This document shows, piece after piece, positions 51,337 to 60,308 of a stretch of DNA of 64,000 bases. The stretch comes from Panacagrimonas sp041603235 (lineage in GTDB: Bacteria > Pseudomonadota > Gammaproteobacteria > Nevskiales > Nevskiaceae). The notes below the pieces were generated by a model that ran no database searches, was not told the DNA's origin, and saw only the letters and a program-made list of their open reading frames with translations. The DNA is taken from NCBI GenBank assembly GCA_041603235.1, contig JBFIES010000004.1, forward strand, positions 186,001 to 250,000. The letters are read 5' to 3'. The translations under genes were made by a program, and so were the position numbers. How positions within the stretch are numbered: the stretch's first letter is position 1; each line of letters begins with the position of its first letter.

Positions 51337-52305
51337 ATGATCAGAGTGTTGCTGATTGACCATGAAAGTGGCGCTATCGAACGCGGCGGACGGGAATTGA
51401 TGGATTCCTGGGATTGCCAACGTCAGACACTCTGGATGGATCTTGAAGCCGAAGAGGCTCGTCCGGAGCGTGCATTGCTGGCCGATGAATTCGGCATAGA
51501 CCACATGGCTATCGACGATGCACAGCGAAAGCGACACCCCCCCAAGCTCGAGTGGTTCGATGACTATTTTTTCCTGTTGCTGAAAGGCTTTTCCGCTGAA
51601 ACCGACAGCATTGATTTCTCCGTCATTCACATCTCTTTTTTCTGCGGCCAGAATTTTCTGCTTACGCGGCATGCTGAAGTTTCTCCCAGCATCAACCGGA
51701 CCCTGGACGGTTTGCACGCCATGTCCCCGGAAGCGAGAAAGCACCCCGGGCATCTGCTCTACAAGATCGTGCGAACCATCATCGATCGCTACTCTCCAAT
51801 CGTTCTCAATCTGGAGTCCAGGTTGGAGACGCTTGAAGAGGAAATGCTGGAGAACGCGCGAGATGAGTTGCTCAACGAGCTGGTCAGCTATAACAGCCGT
51901 CTGCGCAAGCTTCGCCGCATATTCGCTTATCAGCAGGCTCTGCTGTCAGAGCTCAAGGGCGAAGGCTTGCATTCACTTCAGGACAACTATCGGCATGAGT
52001 TCCAGGATGCTTTTGAACAGATGGAGCGTCTGGCGAGCCTGACCGACATGCTGCAAAGCCTGACCGGGGACCTCATCAATGGATATATATCGGTGGCGTC
52101 GCACCGGCTAAACAACATCATGAAGACCCTGACGATTGCGTCGGTCATTTTTCTGCCGCTGACATTTGTCGCCGGCATTTACGGCATGAATTTTCAGCAC
52201 ATGCCTGAACTCAGTTCCAAGGATGGCTATTTCATCGTTCTGGGTTTCATGGTCTTTCTGGCGATCTGCCTGTTGTTCGTATTCAGAAAGAAGCGCTGGC
52301 TCTGA
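51337..52305 (+). CDS. zntB: CorA/ZntB-family metal ion transporter
   Basis: CorA-superfamily protein, 322 aa. A large cytoplasmic N-terminal domain precedes two C-terminal helices. The first ends in the signature YGMNF (GMN selectivity motif), then a short loop (QHMPELSSKDG) leads to the last helix and basic tail RKKRWL. Long helices with LETLEEEMLEN and SRLRKLRR form the funnel. The family moves magnesium, cobalt or zinc; the ZntB name is a guess from overall similarity. ATG 51337 follows GGAG. It converges with the PAP2 gene, 1 base apart. Confidence 0.88.
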   Translation: MIRVLLIDHESGAIERGGRELMDSWDCQRQTLWMDLEAEEARPERALLADEFGIDHMAIDDAQRKRHPPKLEWFDDYFFLLLKGFSAETDSIDFSVIHISFFCGQNFLLTRHAEVSPSINRTLDGLHAMSPEARKHPGHLLYKIVRTIIDRYSPIVLNLESRLETLEEEMLENARDELLNELVSYNSRLRKLRRIFAYQQALLSELKGEGLHSLQDNYRHEFQDAFEQMERLASLTDMLQSLTGDLINGYISVASHRLNNIMKTLTIASVIFLPLTFVAGIYGMNFQHMPELSSKDGYFIVLGFMVFLAICLLFVFRKKRWL

Positions 52306-52306
52306 T

Positions 52307-52849
52307 TCAGAAGGAGCGCTGCCAGCGCATGCCGAGAAAGTCGGGTCCGACCACGGGTGCCAGATGGGTGGCATTTTCAGGTGTGACGAACAATTTGGAA
52401 ATGCCGTAGGAGAGAAGGGCAGCCGCGCCTACGTCTCGCCAACGATGGTGGTCAGTATCCACACGGACCCAGGCCACGTACGCCACTGCGGCATAGGCGG
52501 GTACGCCATACTTCCAGCCGTAGCGGTCCTGAAGAAAGGCAGCGCTGGAGGTGGTGAAACCAACATGACCTGAGGGGAACCCATAAGGGCTGCCATTAGG
52601 TCGCTCGCCATATTCGGTGTCGTTGAACGCCAGGCGCAGAGCGGAATTGACGACCAGGCTTGCGCCGGTGCTGCGTAGAAACTGAAACGCGCCTTCTTTG
52701 TCTTCCTTCTGCCAGGTCACACCGAGCGTGGCAAATGGGAGGATCGCTGTGACGATATCGCCCGGCAATTCGCGTTCACCGGCCTGCGTGTTGAACGACA
52801 GCAACAGTGAGACAAGGACGATGGCACATGTTGATTTGCTTTTATTCAA
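52307..52849 (-). CDS. PAP2-family lipid phosphatase
   Basis: Phosphatidic-acid-phosphatase-2 protein, 180 aa. The three motifs are complete: a KxxxxxxRP-like region (NDTEYGERPNG), PSGH in GFPSGHVGF, and RVDTDHHRWRDV for motif 3. An N-terminal signal sequence (STCAIVLVSLLLSFNTQA) is present and the rest is only moderately hydrophobic, so the enzyme may be periplasmic with few membrane segments. TTG 52849 with GGAG upstream is the likely start. It follows the DUF3943 gene by 15 bases, implying an operon. Confidence 0.88.
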   Translation of the reverse strand: MNKSKSTCAIVLVSLLLSFNTQAGERELPGDIVTAILPFATLGVTWQKEDKEGAFQFLRSTGASLVVNSALRLAFNDTEYGERPNGSPYGFPSGHVGFTTSSAAFLQDRYGWKYGVPAYAAVAYVAWVRVDTDHHRWRDVGAAALLSYGISKLFVTPENATHLAPVVGPDFLGMRWQRSF

Positions 52850-52864
52850 GAGTGTCTCCAGAAC

Positions 52865-54442
52865 TTATTGATGATCTGACTGCAGACCAGGGTCTCCGGG
52901 GCCGCCTTCACTGCGTGGACGCCAGTCCACCGCACCGGAGCGTGTCTGGCCGAGATAGGCGTAACCGACGTTGAAAGCGATGACCTGCTGGTGGGTGTCG
53001 TCGAAGCCGTCAAACTGAGCGTCTCTGCGTGAGGTGACGACGCCAAAGGTCATGGCATGGAGTTTGTGCACCCGAACCGTCAAAGTGACATCGGCTCGGA
53101 ATATGTTCTCTTCGCCGCCTTGGATATCTGTGCCGATGTCGCTGACGTGGTACTGGCGAACATTCATGTCCAGAGATGCACGGTCGCCGTGGATCAAGCG
53201 CATCGCGACCAGTGCCTGGCCGGATAATCCGTTCTGGTAATCACGATCCTGGGCGCGGTTGTTTTCGAGTGCGCCGGCTGAGCCGTAGCCAAGGCCACCA
53301 AGAACCGTACCCTGCAGAGCCCATTTCTCCGATATCCACCACTGTCCGGTCGTGCCCAGTCCCAGGCCGGTGGTCGATATGCGGAAAATCTGTGGTGCGA
53401 GATAGTCGTAGGTGCCGTAGAGGCCCCACACACCGCGGTAGTTATCGCCCGCTTCATAGTCGGTGCCGTAAAGCAGACCGCGACTGATGACGTTCTCTAG
53501 AAAGTTGCTCGACGCAGCCGAGAACTGAAAATGAAAGTAGTCAAACGGACGATCGTACGTATATCCCTTCTTGCCCGGCAGGCCGTAAGCGATGGTGAAA
53601 TCTCCCGTTACCGTACCGGTATCGTAACTCTGCGGAATCGGCAGGGCCTCTGCATCGCGATTGGTATTCACGTTGCTGTCCACACTGGAATCCACATTGA
53701 GCCCCAGGCCGATGCGGGTGTAGACCGCAGGATTGTGGCTTCGAAAAACCCCGTCGAAACGATCTCCAAAAGCGAGACGGTTGAAGCCGGTTGCTGGCGA
53801 CAGCGCTGCAGCACCAAGCTCGTGCCAAAGCCCCGGTTTGCCACCACTGCTTTCAAGCAGCAGGCTCGCCATCCTGAACAGGGGCTCGCCCAGGAATCCG
53901 CCCCCGATGCCGGTGGTGATTTGGTCATTAATGGAGGGCGGGGTGCGCTCGCCAGCAATTTCCCAAGCCGCGCTGCCAAGCACCGTGTAGGCAGTCGACG
54001 TCCAGTAGCCGTGTCCGGCTGAGCGCGCGAAGCCGTGATACATCGACCCCTGGTAGGGATGCCCAAACTGATTGATGTCAAATGGGTCGTTGTCGTAGAC
54101 CCAGCTGCCCTTGAAGTTGCGCTCCAAGGAGTCCTTGTCCACGTCGTAATCGGATGTGCCTGAGAATTCCCGGTTGAACTGATTGAGCAAAAAATCGAAC
54201 AGGAAGATATCGGCAGCCGGGATCCACCAGCTGGTTCCTTCCTCTGTGCCCCATTCAAGAACAGGCTCGGGAGGCGGTTCGGCAAATGCCGTAGGCGCGC
54301 GCTGCTGCTCGGGTGAGTCGATAGGGGGATCGGGCTGATCCTGATCCGACCAGGCGGCACTGGCTGAAATGAGCAGCGCCAGTCCACTGATGCGAGCCAG
54401 CCGCCTCCCGCCCGCAAGGTTTTGCAGGTTGATCCTGATCAT
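52865..54442 (-). CDS. DUF3943 outer-membrane beta-barrel protein
   Basis: Large exported protein, 525 aa. The start at ATG 54442 gives a signal peptide (LARISGLALLISASAAWS) after a basic leader. A proline-rich linker is followed by conserved segments (WWIPAADIFLFDFLLNQFNR, FGHPYQGSMYHGFARSAG, ALSPATGFNRLAFGD) that identify DUF3943. The C-terminal half alternates aromatic and glycine-rich strands like an outer-membrane barrel, ending in a short hydrophilic tail. Function is unknown; DUF3943 genes are often paired with PAP2 phosphatases, as here, suggesting a joint role at the outer membrane. Confidence 0.85.
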   Translation of the reverse strand: MIRINLQNLAGGRRLARISGLALLISASAAWSDQDQPDPPIDSPEQQRAPTAFAEPPPEPVLEWGTEEGTSWWIPAADIFLFDFLLNQFNREFSGTSDYDVDKDSLERNFKGSWVYDNDPFDINQFGHPYQGSMYHGFARSAGHGYWTSTAYTVLGSAAWEIAGERTPPSINDQITTGIGGGFLGEPLFRMASLLLESSGGKPGLWHELGAAALSPATGFNRLAFGDRFDGVFRSHNPAVYTRIGLGLNVDSSVDSNVNTNRDAEALPIPQSYDTGTVTGDFTIAYGLPGKKGYTYDRPFDYFHFQFSAASSNFLENVISRGLLYGTDYEAGDNYRGVWGLYGTYDYLAPQIFRISTTGLGLGTTGQWWISEKWALQGTVLGGLGYGSAGALENNRAQDRDYQNGLSGQALVAMRLIHGDRASLDMNVRQYHVSDIGTDIQGGEENIFRADVTLTVRVHKLHAMTFGVVTSRRDAQFDGFDDTHQQVIAFNVGYAYLGQTRSGAVDWRPRSEGGPGDPGLQSDHQ

Positions 54443-54643
54443 GATTTCTCTCTTACTTGTCAGCAGGCGCCCCAGACCACAGACTCGTCTGGAAGCGTTC
54501 CTTGCCCGCACGTCAGAGCCTCTGGCCTTGGTGCGTATTTATACGTTCTCAATGTGGCATGGACCTTAGCAGTGCACATCTGAATCAGCCGTTAATTCCG
54601 CCCTTAGCGAAGCGCGGAGCGTTAGAGGGAAATCAGGGATTAG

Positions 54644-55033
54644 ATGACAGGACTACACACGCTCGACCAGGCTCAGTTGCGGCGCGCCGCGCAAGCCGAA
54701 GAGCACATGACATCTGAAGGATGTGCGATCGCGGAACTCTCCAATGGTGATTTCGATGGGGAGGTGTCCATTGCCCGCGCCCGGGTCGCGGCAGGAACCA
54801 CGACCCGGTGGCATCGCCTGATCGGAATCCGCGAACGCTATGTCGTTCTCGAAGGGCGTGGTCTTGTGGAAGTAGGCGACCTCGGAGCACAGGAGATATC
54901 GCCGGGGGATGTGGTGCTGATCCCCGATGGGTGTCGACAGCGAGTCACGGCAGTGGGTGATGCAGACTTGCTATTTTTAGCTATTTGCTCGCCGCGATTT
55001 CAGTGGGAGGCTTACGAGGACATCGACGATTGA
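54644..55033 (+). CDS. Cupin-domain protein
   Basis: Single-domain cupin, 129 aa. The two beta-barrel motifs appear as TTRWHRLIGIRERYVVLEGRGLVEVG and then SPGDVVLIPDGCRQRVTAVG, with part of the usual His/Glu metal set (HRL...RE...E). No signal peptide is visible. Such small cupins often bind a metal or small ligand, and the substrate cannot be named. It is a single gene between divergent DUF3943 and the forward galU; about 200 bases lie upstream with no clear promoter. Confidence 0.85.
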   Translation: MTGLHTLDQAQLRRAAQAEEHMTSEGCAIAELSNGDFDGEVSIARARVAAGTTTRWHRLIGIRERYVVLEGRGLVEVGDLGAQEISPGDVVLIPDGCRQRVTAVGDADLLFLAICSPRFQWEAYEDIDD

Positions 55034-55157
55034 GTCGCGCCGCCTGCAAAGCAGATCGACAGACTCTAGAATAGGGATTCGTCCGGGCCAGACAGCAGGT
55101 GCCCCGCCTGTTTTCGGGGGCCCGGTACAACAGAACACATTCAGGGATAACACAACA

Positions 55158-56063
55158 ATGCGGATCCGCAAGGCAGTATTCCCCGTTGCCGGCATGGGCA
55201 CGCGCTTCCTTCCCGCGACCAAGGCCAGCGCCAAGGAAATGCTGCCTGTCGTCGACAAACCGCTGATCCAGTACGCGGTTCAGGAGGCGATCAGTGCCGG
55301 TGCAGAGGAGCTGATTTTCATCACCGGGCGCTCGAAGAACTCCATCATGGATCACTTCGACAAGGCCTATGAGCTGGAAGCGGAACTGGCCCAGAAGAAC
55401 AAGACCGAACTTCTGCAGATGGTGCAGGAAATCCTGCCTCCCGGTATTACCTGCATCTTCATCCGCCAGGCTGAGGCTCTTGGATTGGGGCACGCTGTCT
55501 TGTGTGCCTGGCCGGCAGTGGGTGACGAAGATTTCTCAGTCATCCTTGCAGATGATCTCATCGACGGGCGACTGCGCCCCTGCTTGGCGCAGATGCAGCG
55601 TGTCTACCAGGAATACGGCACCAGCGTGATTGCGACCGAGCGCGTGCCCAAGGAAGACATTTCCGGCTACGGCGTGGTTGATGTTCATCCGGTGGGGCCG
55701 GGGCTGGGTGAGATTCGCGCCATTGTCGAAAAGCCCAAGCCCGAGGATGCGCCAAGCAATCTGGCCGTGGTGGGGCGCTACATCCTGACTCCGAGAATTT
55801 TCAAATTGCTGGAAAGAACGCCACGCGGCAAAGGCGGCGAGATCCAGCTCACGGATGCCATTGAGGCCATGATCCAGGAGCAGACCGTACTGGCTTACGA
55901 GTTTGAAGGCACCCGATACGATTGTGGATCAAAGTTGGGGTACCTGAAGGCCAACGTCGAGTATGGTCTCAAACATCCGGAGCTTGCGGACGACTTCCGC
56001 GAGTATCTGGGGCAACTGACCCACGACTGGAAACCAAGCAAGCCGGCGAAGGGAAAGTCCTGA
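55158..56063 (+). CDS. galU: UTP-glucose-1-phosphate uridylyltransferase
   Basis: GalU, 301 aa, makes UDP-glucose from UTP and glucose-1-phosphate for lipopolysaccharide, exopolysaccharide and trehalose synthesis. The nucleotide-binding start is FPVAGMGTRFLPATKASAKEM and the sugar-binding region includes VEKPKPEDAPSNLAVVGRY. The catalytic Asp/Glu set sits in ADDLID and in YEFEGTRYDCGSKLGY. ATG 55158 is the natural start. It is separated from sucA by 39 bases. Confidence 0.96.
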   Translation: MRIRKAVFPVAGMGTRFLPATKASAKEMLPVVDKPLIQYAVQEAISAGAEELIFITGRSKNSIMDHFDKAYELEAELAQKNKTELLQMVQEILPPGITCIFIRQAEALGLGHAVLCAWPAVGDEDFSVILADDLIDGRLRPCLAQMQRVYQEYGTSVIATERVPKEDISGYGVVDVHPVGPGLGEIRAIVEKPKPEDAPSNLAVVGRYILTPRIFKLLERTPRGKGGEIQLTDAIEAMIQEQTVLAYEFEGTRYDCGSKLGYLKANVEYGLKHPELADDFREYLGQLTHDWKPSKPAKGKS

Positions 56064-56102
56064 GTTGAGACAGCAAAGAAGGCCGGTAAGCGAGAACAAC
56101 AG

Positions 56103-58967
56103 ATGACTGCCAGTAAATATCAAAGCGACATTGCAAGCTCCTCCATCGGCGGCAGCAATGGGGCGTTCATTGAGACGTACTACGAACGCTTTCTAGAAGA
56201 CCCCGAGTCGGTCGAGCCGAGTTGGCGCGCCTATTTCAGGAATATCCAGGACCAGAACGCCCCCCGGGAAACCGTCCACAGTGATGTTGTGGCCAGGTTC
56301 GAGGCACTGGCGCGGGATAAACGACCCGGTACCGTGGTGGTCTCCGATGGTGGCTTCGACGCGCGCGCCGCCGAGAAACAGGCCGCTGTCCTTCGCCTGA
56401 TCAACTATTACCGCGTTCGTGGCCACCAGGCGGCGCGACTGGATCCGCTCGGGCTGGTCCAAGGCGCCAATATTCCCGACTTGGATCCCGCGTTTCACGG
56501 TCTTGATGAATCGGACATGGATACGGTCTTCAACACCGGCTCCATGGCGACCGCAGATCGTCTGCCGCTGCGTGAAATTCTCAAGCTGCTCAAGGCGATC
56601 TACACCGACACCATGGGTGTCGAGTACATGTACATCACTGAAACATCGGAAAAGCGATGGATTCAGAAGCGGCTGGAGGGCAGTGCCTTCGAACCCAAGC
56701 TCACCGCCAAGCGCAAGAAAAGCACGCTGCTGCAGCTGGTCGCCGCTGAAGGGCTAGAGCGCTATCTGCACAATAAATACGTCGGCCAGAAGCGATTTTC
56801 GCTTGAAGGTGGAGATTCACTGATTCCAGCCATGGATGAGGTGCTGCGTGCCTGTGCCGAGCGTGATGTCGAGGAAATTTTGATCGGCATGGCGCATCGG
56901 GGCCGCCTGAATATGCTGGTCAATGTGCTCGGCAAGGCGCCCACGGACTTGTTCGCTGAGTTCGAAGGCAAGTATTCGGCAGAGAGCCTGTCGCGTTCCG
57001 GCGACGTCAAATATCACATGGGCTTTTCAACGGACGTTGAAGTGTCCGGCAAGAGCCTGCACATGGTGCTGGCTTTCAATCCCTCGCACCTGGAAATCGT
57101 CAATCCAGTGGTCGAGGGTAGTGTCAAAGCCCGACAGACGCGTCGGCATGACGAGAAAGGTCAGCGCGTGGTGCCGGTTCTGATCCACGGAGATGCCGCT
57201 TTCGCGGGCCAAGGCGTGGTCATGGAAACCTTGCAGCTTTCGCATGCAAAGGGCTACTCCACGGGTGGCACGGTTCACATCATCGTTAATAACCAGATCG
57301 GGTTTACGACCCCTAATCCGATTGAAGCTGCACCGCTACGAGAGGCACGCACCTCCCGCTACTGCACCGACATTGCCAAGATGCTCGAGTGCCCGGTCTT
57401 TCACGTCAATGGGGATGACCCCGAAGCCGTTGTCTTCGCAACGCGGCTGGCGATGGATTTCCGAAACGAGTTCCACAAGGATGTTCTGGTCGACATCTGT
57501 TGCTATCGGCGCCTGGGTCACAACGAGGCCGATGAGCCTTCCGTTACCAGCCCATTGATGTACGCGAAGATCAAAAAACATCCCACCACGCTGGCGGTCT
57601 ATGCCAAGAAGCTGGAAGAAGAAGGCTTCATTGCCAAGGGTGAAGTTGACGAACTGATCGCCAAGTACCGCACTGGGCTGGATGAGGGCAAGAACATTGC
57701 CCGCACGACCCTGGGCCTGGTCGGTAATAAGCACACGGTCAATTGGAGTAACTACGGCAACGGAACCTGGGATACGCCTACAGATACATCCATCAAGATC
57801 AGCCAGCTGCGCTCCCTCTACAAGCGCGTCAGCGCGCTGCCGGAAGACTTTACCCTGCACCCCAGGGTCAAGAAGATGTTTGAAGACCGGGACAAGATGG
57901 CCGCTGGCAAGCAGCCCATGGACTGGGGCTTCGCCGAGACCATGGCGTACGCAGCGCTGGTCAACGAAGGATTCTCGGTGCGCGTGTCGGGTCAGGATGC
58001 CCGTCGCGGAACCTTCTTCCATCGCCACGCCACCTTGCATGACGCAGTAACAGGAAAGAGCTTCACCCCGCTGCGTCATATGGATTCAGACAAGTACCGC
58101 TTCATCATCAACGACACCCTGCTGTCGGAAGAAGGGGTGCTGGGCTTTGAATACGGCTATTCAACCACTGACCCCGATACGCTGGTGATCTGGGAAGCGC
58201 AGTTTGGCGACTTTGCCAATGGCGCGCAGGTGCTGTTTGACCAGTTTATTGCCAGCGGATACGCCAAATGGGGCCGGTTGTGCGGTCTGACCATTTTCCT
58301 GCCGCATGGTTATGAGGGGCAGGGGCCTGAGCATTCATCCGGTCGACTGGAGCGCTGGCTGCAGTTGTGCGCCGGCAATAATCAGCAGGTGGTCGTGCCG
58401 TCTACGCCGGCGCAGATGTTCCACATGTTGCGGCGGCAGATGAAGCGCTCCCTGCGCCTGCCGCTGATCGTGATGACGCCGAAGTCTTTGCTGCGTCATC
58501 CGATGTCTGTTTCGAGTCTGGATGATCTGACCAAGGGAAGCTTCCGGCCGATCCTGTTTGAAAAGGAAGACCTGGATAACGAGAAGGTGACCCGCATCAT
58601 CTTCTGTTCCGGCAAGGTTTACTACGACCTGGTCCAGACCCGTGCCAAGGAGAAGCTCAGCAACGTGGCTATTGTTCGCATTGAGCAGCTGTATCCCTTC
58701 CCGCGGGAAGATTACGAGAAAGCGCTCGAGACCTACCCCAATGCCAAGGAGGTGGTCTGGTGTCAGGAAGAACCGGAGAATCAGGGCGCCTGGTATCCCA
58801 TCAAGCACCGGCTGCAGACCTATCTCGGTCCTCAGCACCAGATGTTCTACGCCACGCGTGCCGGTATGGCGACGACCGCTGGCGGCTTCCTCAAGGTTCA
58901 CCAGAAAGAACAGGCGGAACTGGTCCATGAAGCTCTGGTGGGTGGCAAGCCTGCCAAGGGCGGCTAG
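56103..58967 (+). CDS. sucA: 2-oxoglutarate dehydrogenase E1 component
   Basis: E1 subunit, 954 aa, a thiamine-diphosphate enzyme decarboxylating 2-oxoglutarate in the TCA cycle. The N-terminal E2-binding segment (FIETYYERFLEDPESVEPSW) is intact. Substrate and ThDP motifs include GMAHRGRLNML, FNPSHLEIVNPVVEG, GDAAFAGQG and YRRLGHNEADEPS. The C-terminal half has PEHSSGRLERWLQLC and EEPENQGAW. sucB follows after 48 bases. The usual third gene, lpd, is not in this window. Confidence 0.97.
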   Translation: MTASKYQSDIASSSIGGSNGAFIETYYERFLEDPESVEPSWRAYFRNIQDQNAPRETVHSDVVARFEALARDKRPGTVVVSDGGFDARAAEKQAAVLRLINYYRVRGHQAARLDPLGLVQGANIPDLDPAFHGLDESDMDTVFNTGSMATADRLPLREILKLLKAIYTDTMGVEYMYITETSEKRWIQKRLEGSAFEPKLTAKRKKSTLLQLVAAEGLERYLHNKYVGQKRFSLEGGDSLIPAMDEVLRACAERDVEEILIGMAHRGRLNMLVNVLGKAPTDLFAEFEGKYSAESLSRSGDVKYHMGFSTDVEVSGKSLHMVLAFNPSHLEIVNPVVEGSVKARQTRRHDEKGQRVVPVLIHGDAAFAGQGVVMETLQLSHAKGYSTGGTVHIIVNNQIGFTTPNPIEAAPLREARTSRYCTDIAKMLECPVFHVNGDDPEAVVFATRLAMDFRNEFHKDVLVDICCYRRLGHNEADEPSVTSPLMYAKIKKHPTTLAVYAKKLEEEGFIAKGEVDELIAKYRTGLDEGKNIARTTLGLVGNKHTVNWSNYGNGTWDTPTDTSIKISQLRSLYKRVSALPEDFTLHPRVKKMFEDRDKMAAGKQPMDWGFAETMAYAALVNEGFSVRVSGQDARRGTFFHRHATLHDAVTGKSFTPLRHMDSDKYRFIINDTLLSEEGVLGFEYGYSTTDPDTLVIWEAQFGDFANGAQVLFDQFIASGYAKWGRLCGLTIFLPHGYEGQGPEHSSGRLERWLQLCAGNNQQVVVPSTPAQMFHMLRRQMKRSLRLPLIVMTPKSLLRHPMSVSSLDDLTKGSFRPILFEKEDLDNEKVTRIIFCSGKVYYDLVQTRAKEKLSNVAIVRIEQLYPFPREDYEKALETYPNAKEVVWCQEEPENQGAWYPIKHRLQTYLGPQHQMFYATRAGMATTAGGFLKVHQKEQAELVHEALVGGKPAKGG

Positions 58968-59015
58968 TCAGCACACAAACAACGAAAGCAAGCGCACATT
59001 TTTGAGAATTGACCC

Positions 59016-60236
59016 ATGACAATTGAAATCAAAGTCCCCAACCTGCCTGAGTCCGTGTCTTCGGCCACGGTGGCGGAATGGCATATCAAGGCAGGCGACA
59101 CGGTGTCGCGCGAACAGAATCTGGTAGACCTCGAAACCGACAAGGTCATGCTCGAAGTGCCAGCCACTTCTGACGGCGTGCTCAAGGAGATTCGCATCGA
59201 GGCAGGGGCAACCGTCAATGCCGGCGATGTCATCGGCATCCTGGAAGAGGGCAGTGCATCGGCCAAGCCTGCGGCGTCAAAGTCAGAGGACGGTGCTGCC
59301 GCCAAATCGGAGTCAGGTTCTGCTTCTGAATCTGCTGACGATACTCAGCAAAGTCCAGCAGTGCGCAAACTGCTCGCAGAACTTGGTCTCAAGGCGAGCG
59401 TGATCAAGGGCACTGGCAAGGGCGGCCGTCTCACCGTTGAGGATGTAAAGGCGCATGCTGAGAAAGGCAGTGAACCGGCCTCATCAAAGAGCTCTGATAG
59501 TGCTCCAGCACCGGAAGCGCGTCGCTCGACCGGAGGCCGTGAGGAGCAGCGGGTTCCAATGACGCGTATTCGCGCCCGCATTGCTGAGCGTTTGGTGCAG
59601 GCGCAGCAAAGCGCCGCAATGCTGACGACCTTCAACGAAGTGGACATGAAGGCGGTAGGCGACACGCGTGCCAAGTACAAGGATCAGTTTCAGAAAGCCC
59701 ACGGCGTGAAACTGGGGTTCATGAGCTTTTTCGTGAAAGCTTCCATTGAAGCTCTGAAAAAATATCCTGCGGTCAATGCCTCCATCGACGGCAATGATGT
59801 GATCTATCACAGCTACTACGACATCGGCGTCGCTGTTTCCACCGATCGTGGTCTGGTCGTGCCGATTCTTCGCGATGCGGATGCGCTGTCCTTCGGTGAT
59901 ATCGAACAGAACATTGGCAACCTCGGAATCAAGGCACGCGATGGCAAGCTGACCATGGACGACCTCACCGGCGGTACGTTCTCCATCACCAACGGCGGTG
60001 TGTTTGGCTCGATGATGTCCACGCCCATCCTGAATCCGCCACAGGCTGCCATTCTGGGAATGCATGGCATGTTTGATCGTCCGGTCGTCGTCGATGGCGA
60101 GATCAAGATCCGCCCGATGATGTACCTGGCACTGACCTACGATCATCGCCTGATTGATGGGCGCGAAGCGGTGTTGTTCCTGCGCACCATCAAGGAAAGC
60201 CTGGAAGATCCGGCTCGCCTTCTGCTCAGCATTTGA
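59016..60236 (+). CDS. sucB: 2-oxoglutarate dehydrogenase E2 component (dihydrolipoyl succinyltransferase)
   Basis: E2 subunit, 406 aa. The lipoyl domain has the lipoylated Lys in DLETDKVMLEV. An Ala/Ser-rich linker and the E1/E3-binding domain (QSPAVRKLLAELGL) lead to the catalytic domain. Its active site is DHRLIDGREAVLFL (His and Asp), with NGGVFGSMMSTPILNPPQAAILG ahead of it. It forms the core of the complex with sucA. A strong intrinsic terminator follows, so the operon ends here. Confidence 0.97.
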   Translation: MTIEIKVPNLPESVSSATVAEWHIKAGDTVSREQNLVDLETDKVMLEVPATSDGVLKEIRIEAGATVNAGDVIGILEEGSASAKPAASKSEDGAAAKSESGSASESADDTQQSPAVRKLLAELGLKASVIKGTGKGGRLTVEDVKAHAEKGSEPASSKSSDSAPAPEARRSTGGREEQRVPMTRIRARIAERLVQAQQSAAMLTTFNEVDMKAVGDTRAKYKDQFQKAHGVKLGFMSFFVKASIEALKKYPAVNASIDGNDVIYHSYYDIGVAVSTDRGLVVPILRDADALSFGDIEQNIGNLGIKARDGKLTMDDLTGGTFSITNGGVFGSMMSTPILNPPQAAILGMHGMFDRPVVVDGEIKIRPMMYLALTYDHRLIDGREAVLFLRTIKESLEDPARLLLSI

Positions 60237-60253
60237 GGTTGTCAGTGCCGTAT

Positions 60254-60281
60254 GAAACGCCCCGCAAGGGGCGTTTCTTTT
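60254..60281 (+). terminator. Intrinsic terminator after sucAB
   Basis: GAAACGCCCC (60254-60263) pairs perfectly with GGGGCGTTTC (60268-60277) around GCAA, followed by four T. It lies 18 bases after the sucB stop and ends the operon. Confidence 0.9.
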
Positions 60282-60308
60282 GGCACACGATGAAGCGGAG
60301 ATCGCAAC

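Noticed and set aside
54590..54640. Short GC-rich partial inverted sequence before the cupin gene
   Set aside because: Pairing is short and interrupted, with no T-run or known motif. I could not support a repeat, terminator or tRNA call.
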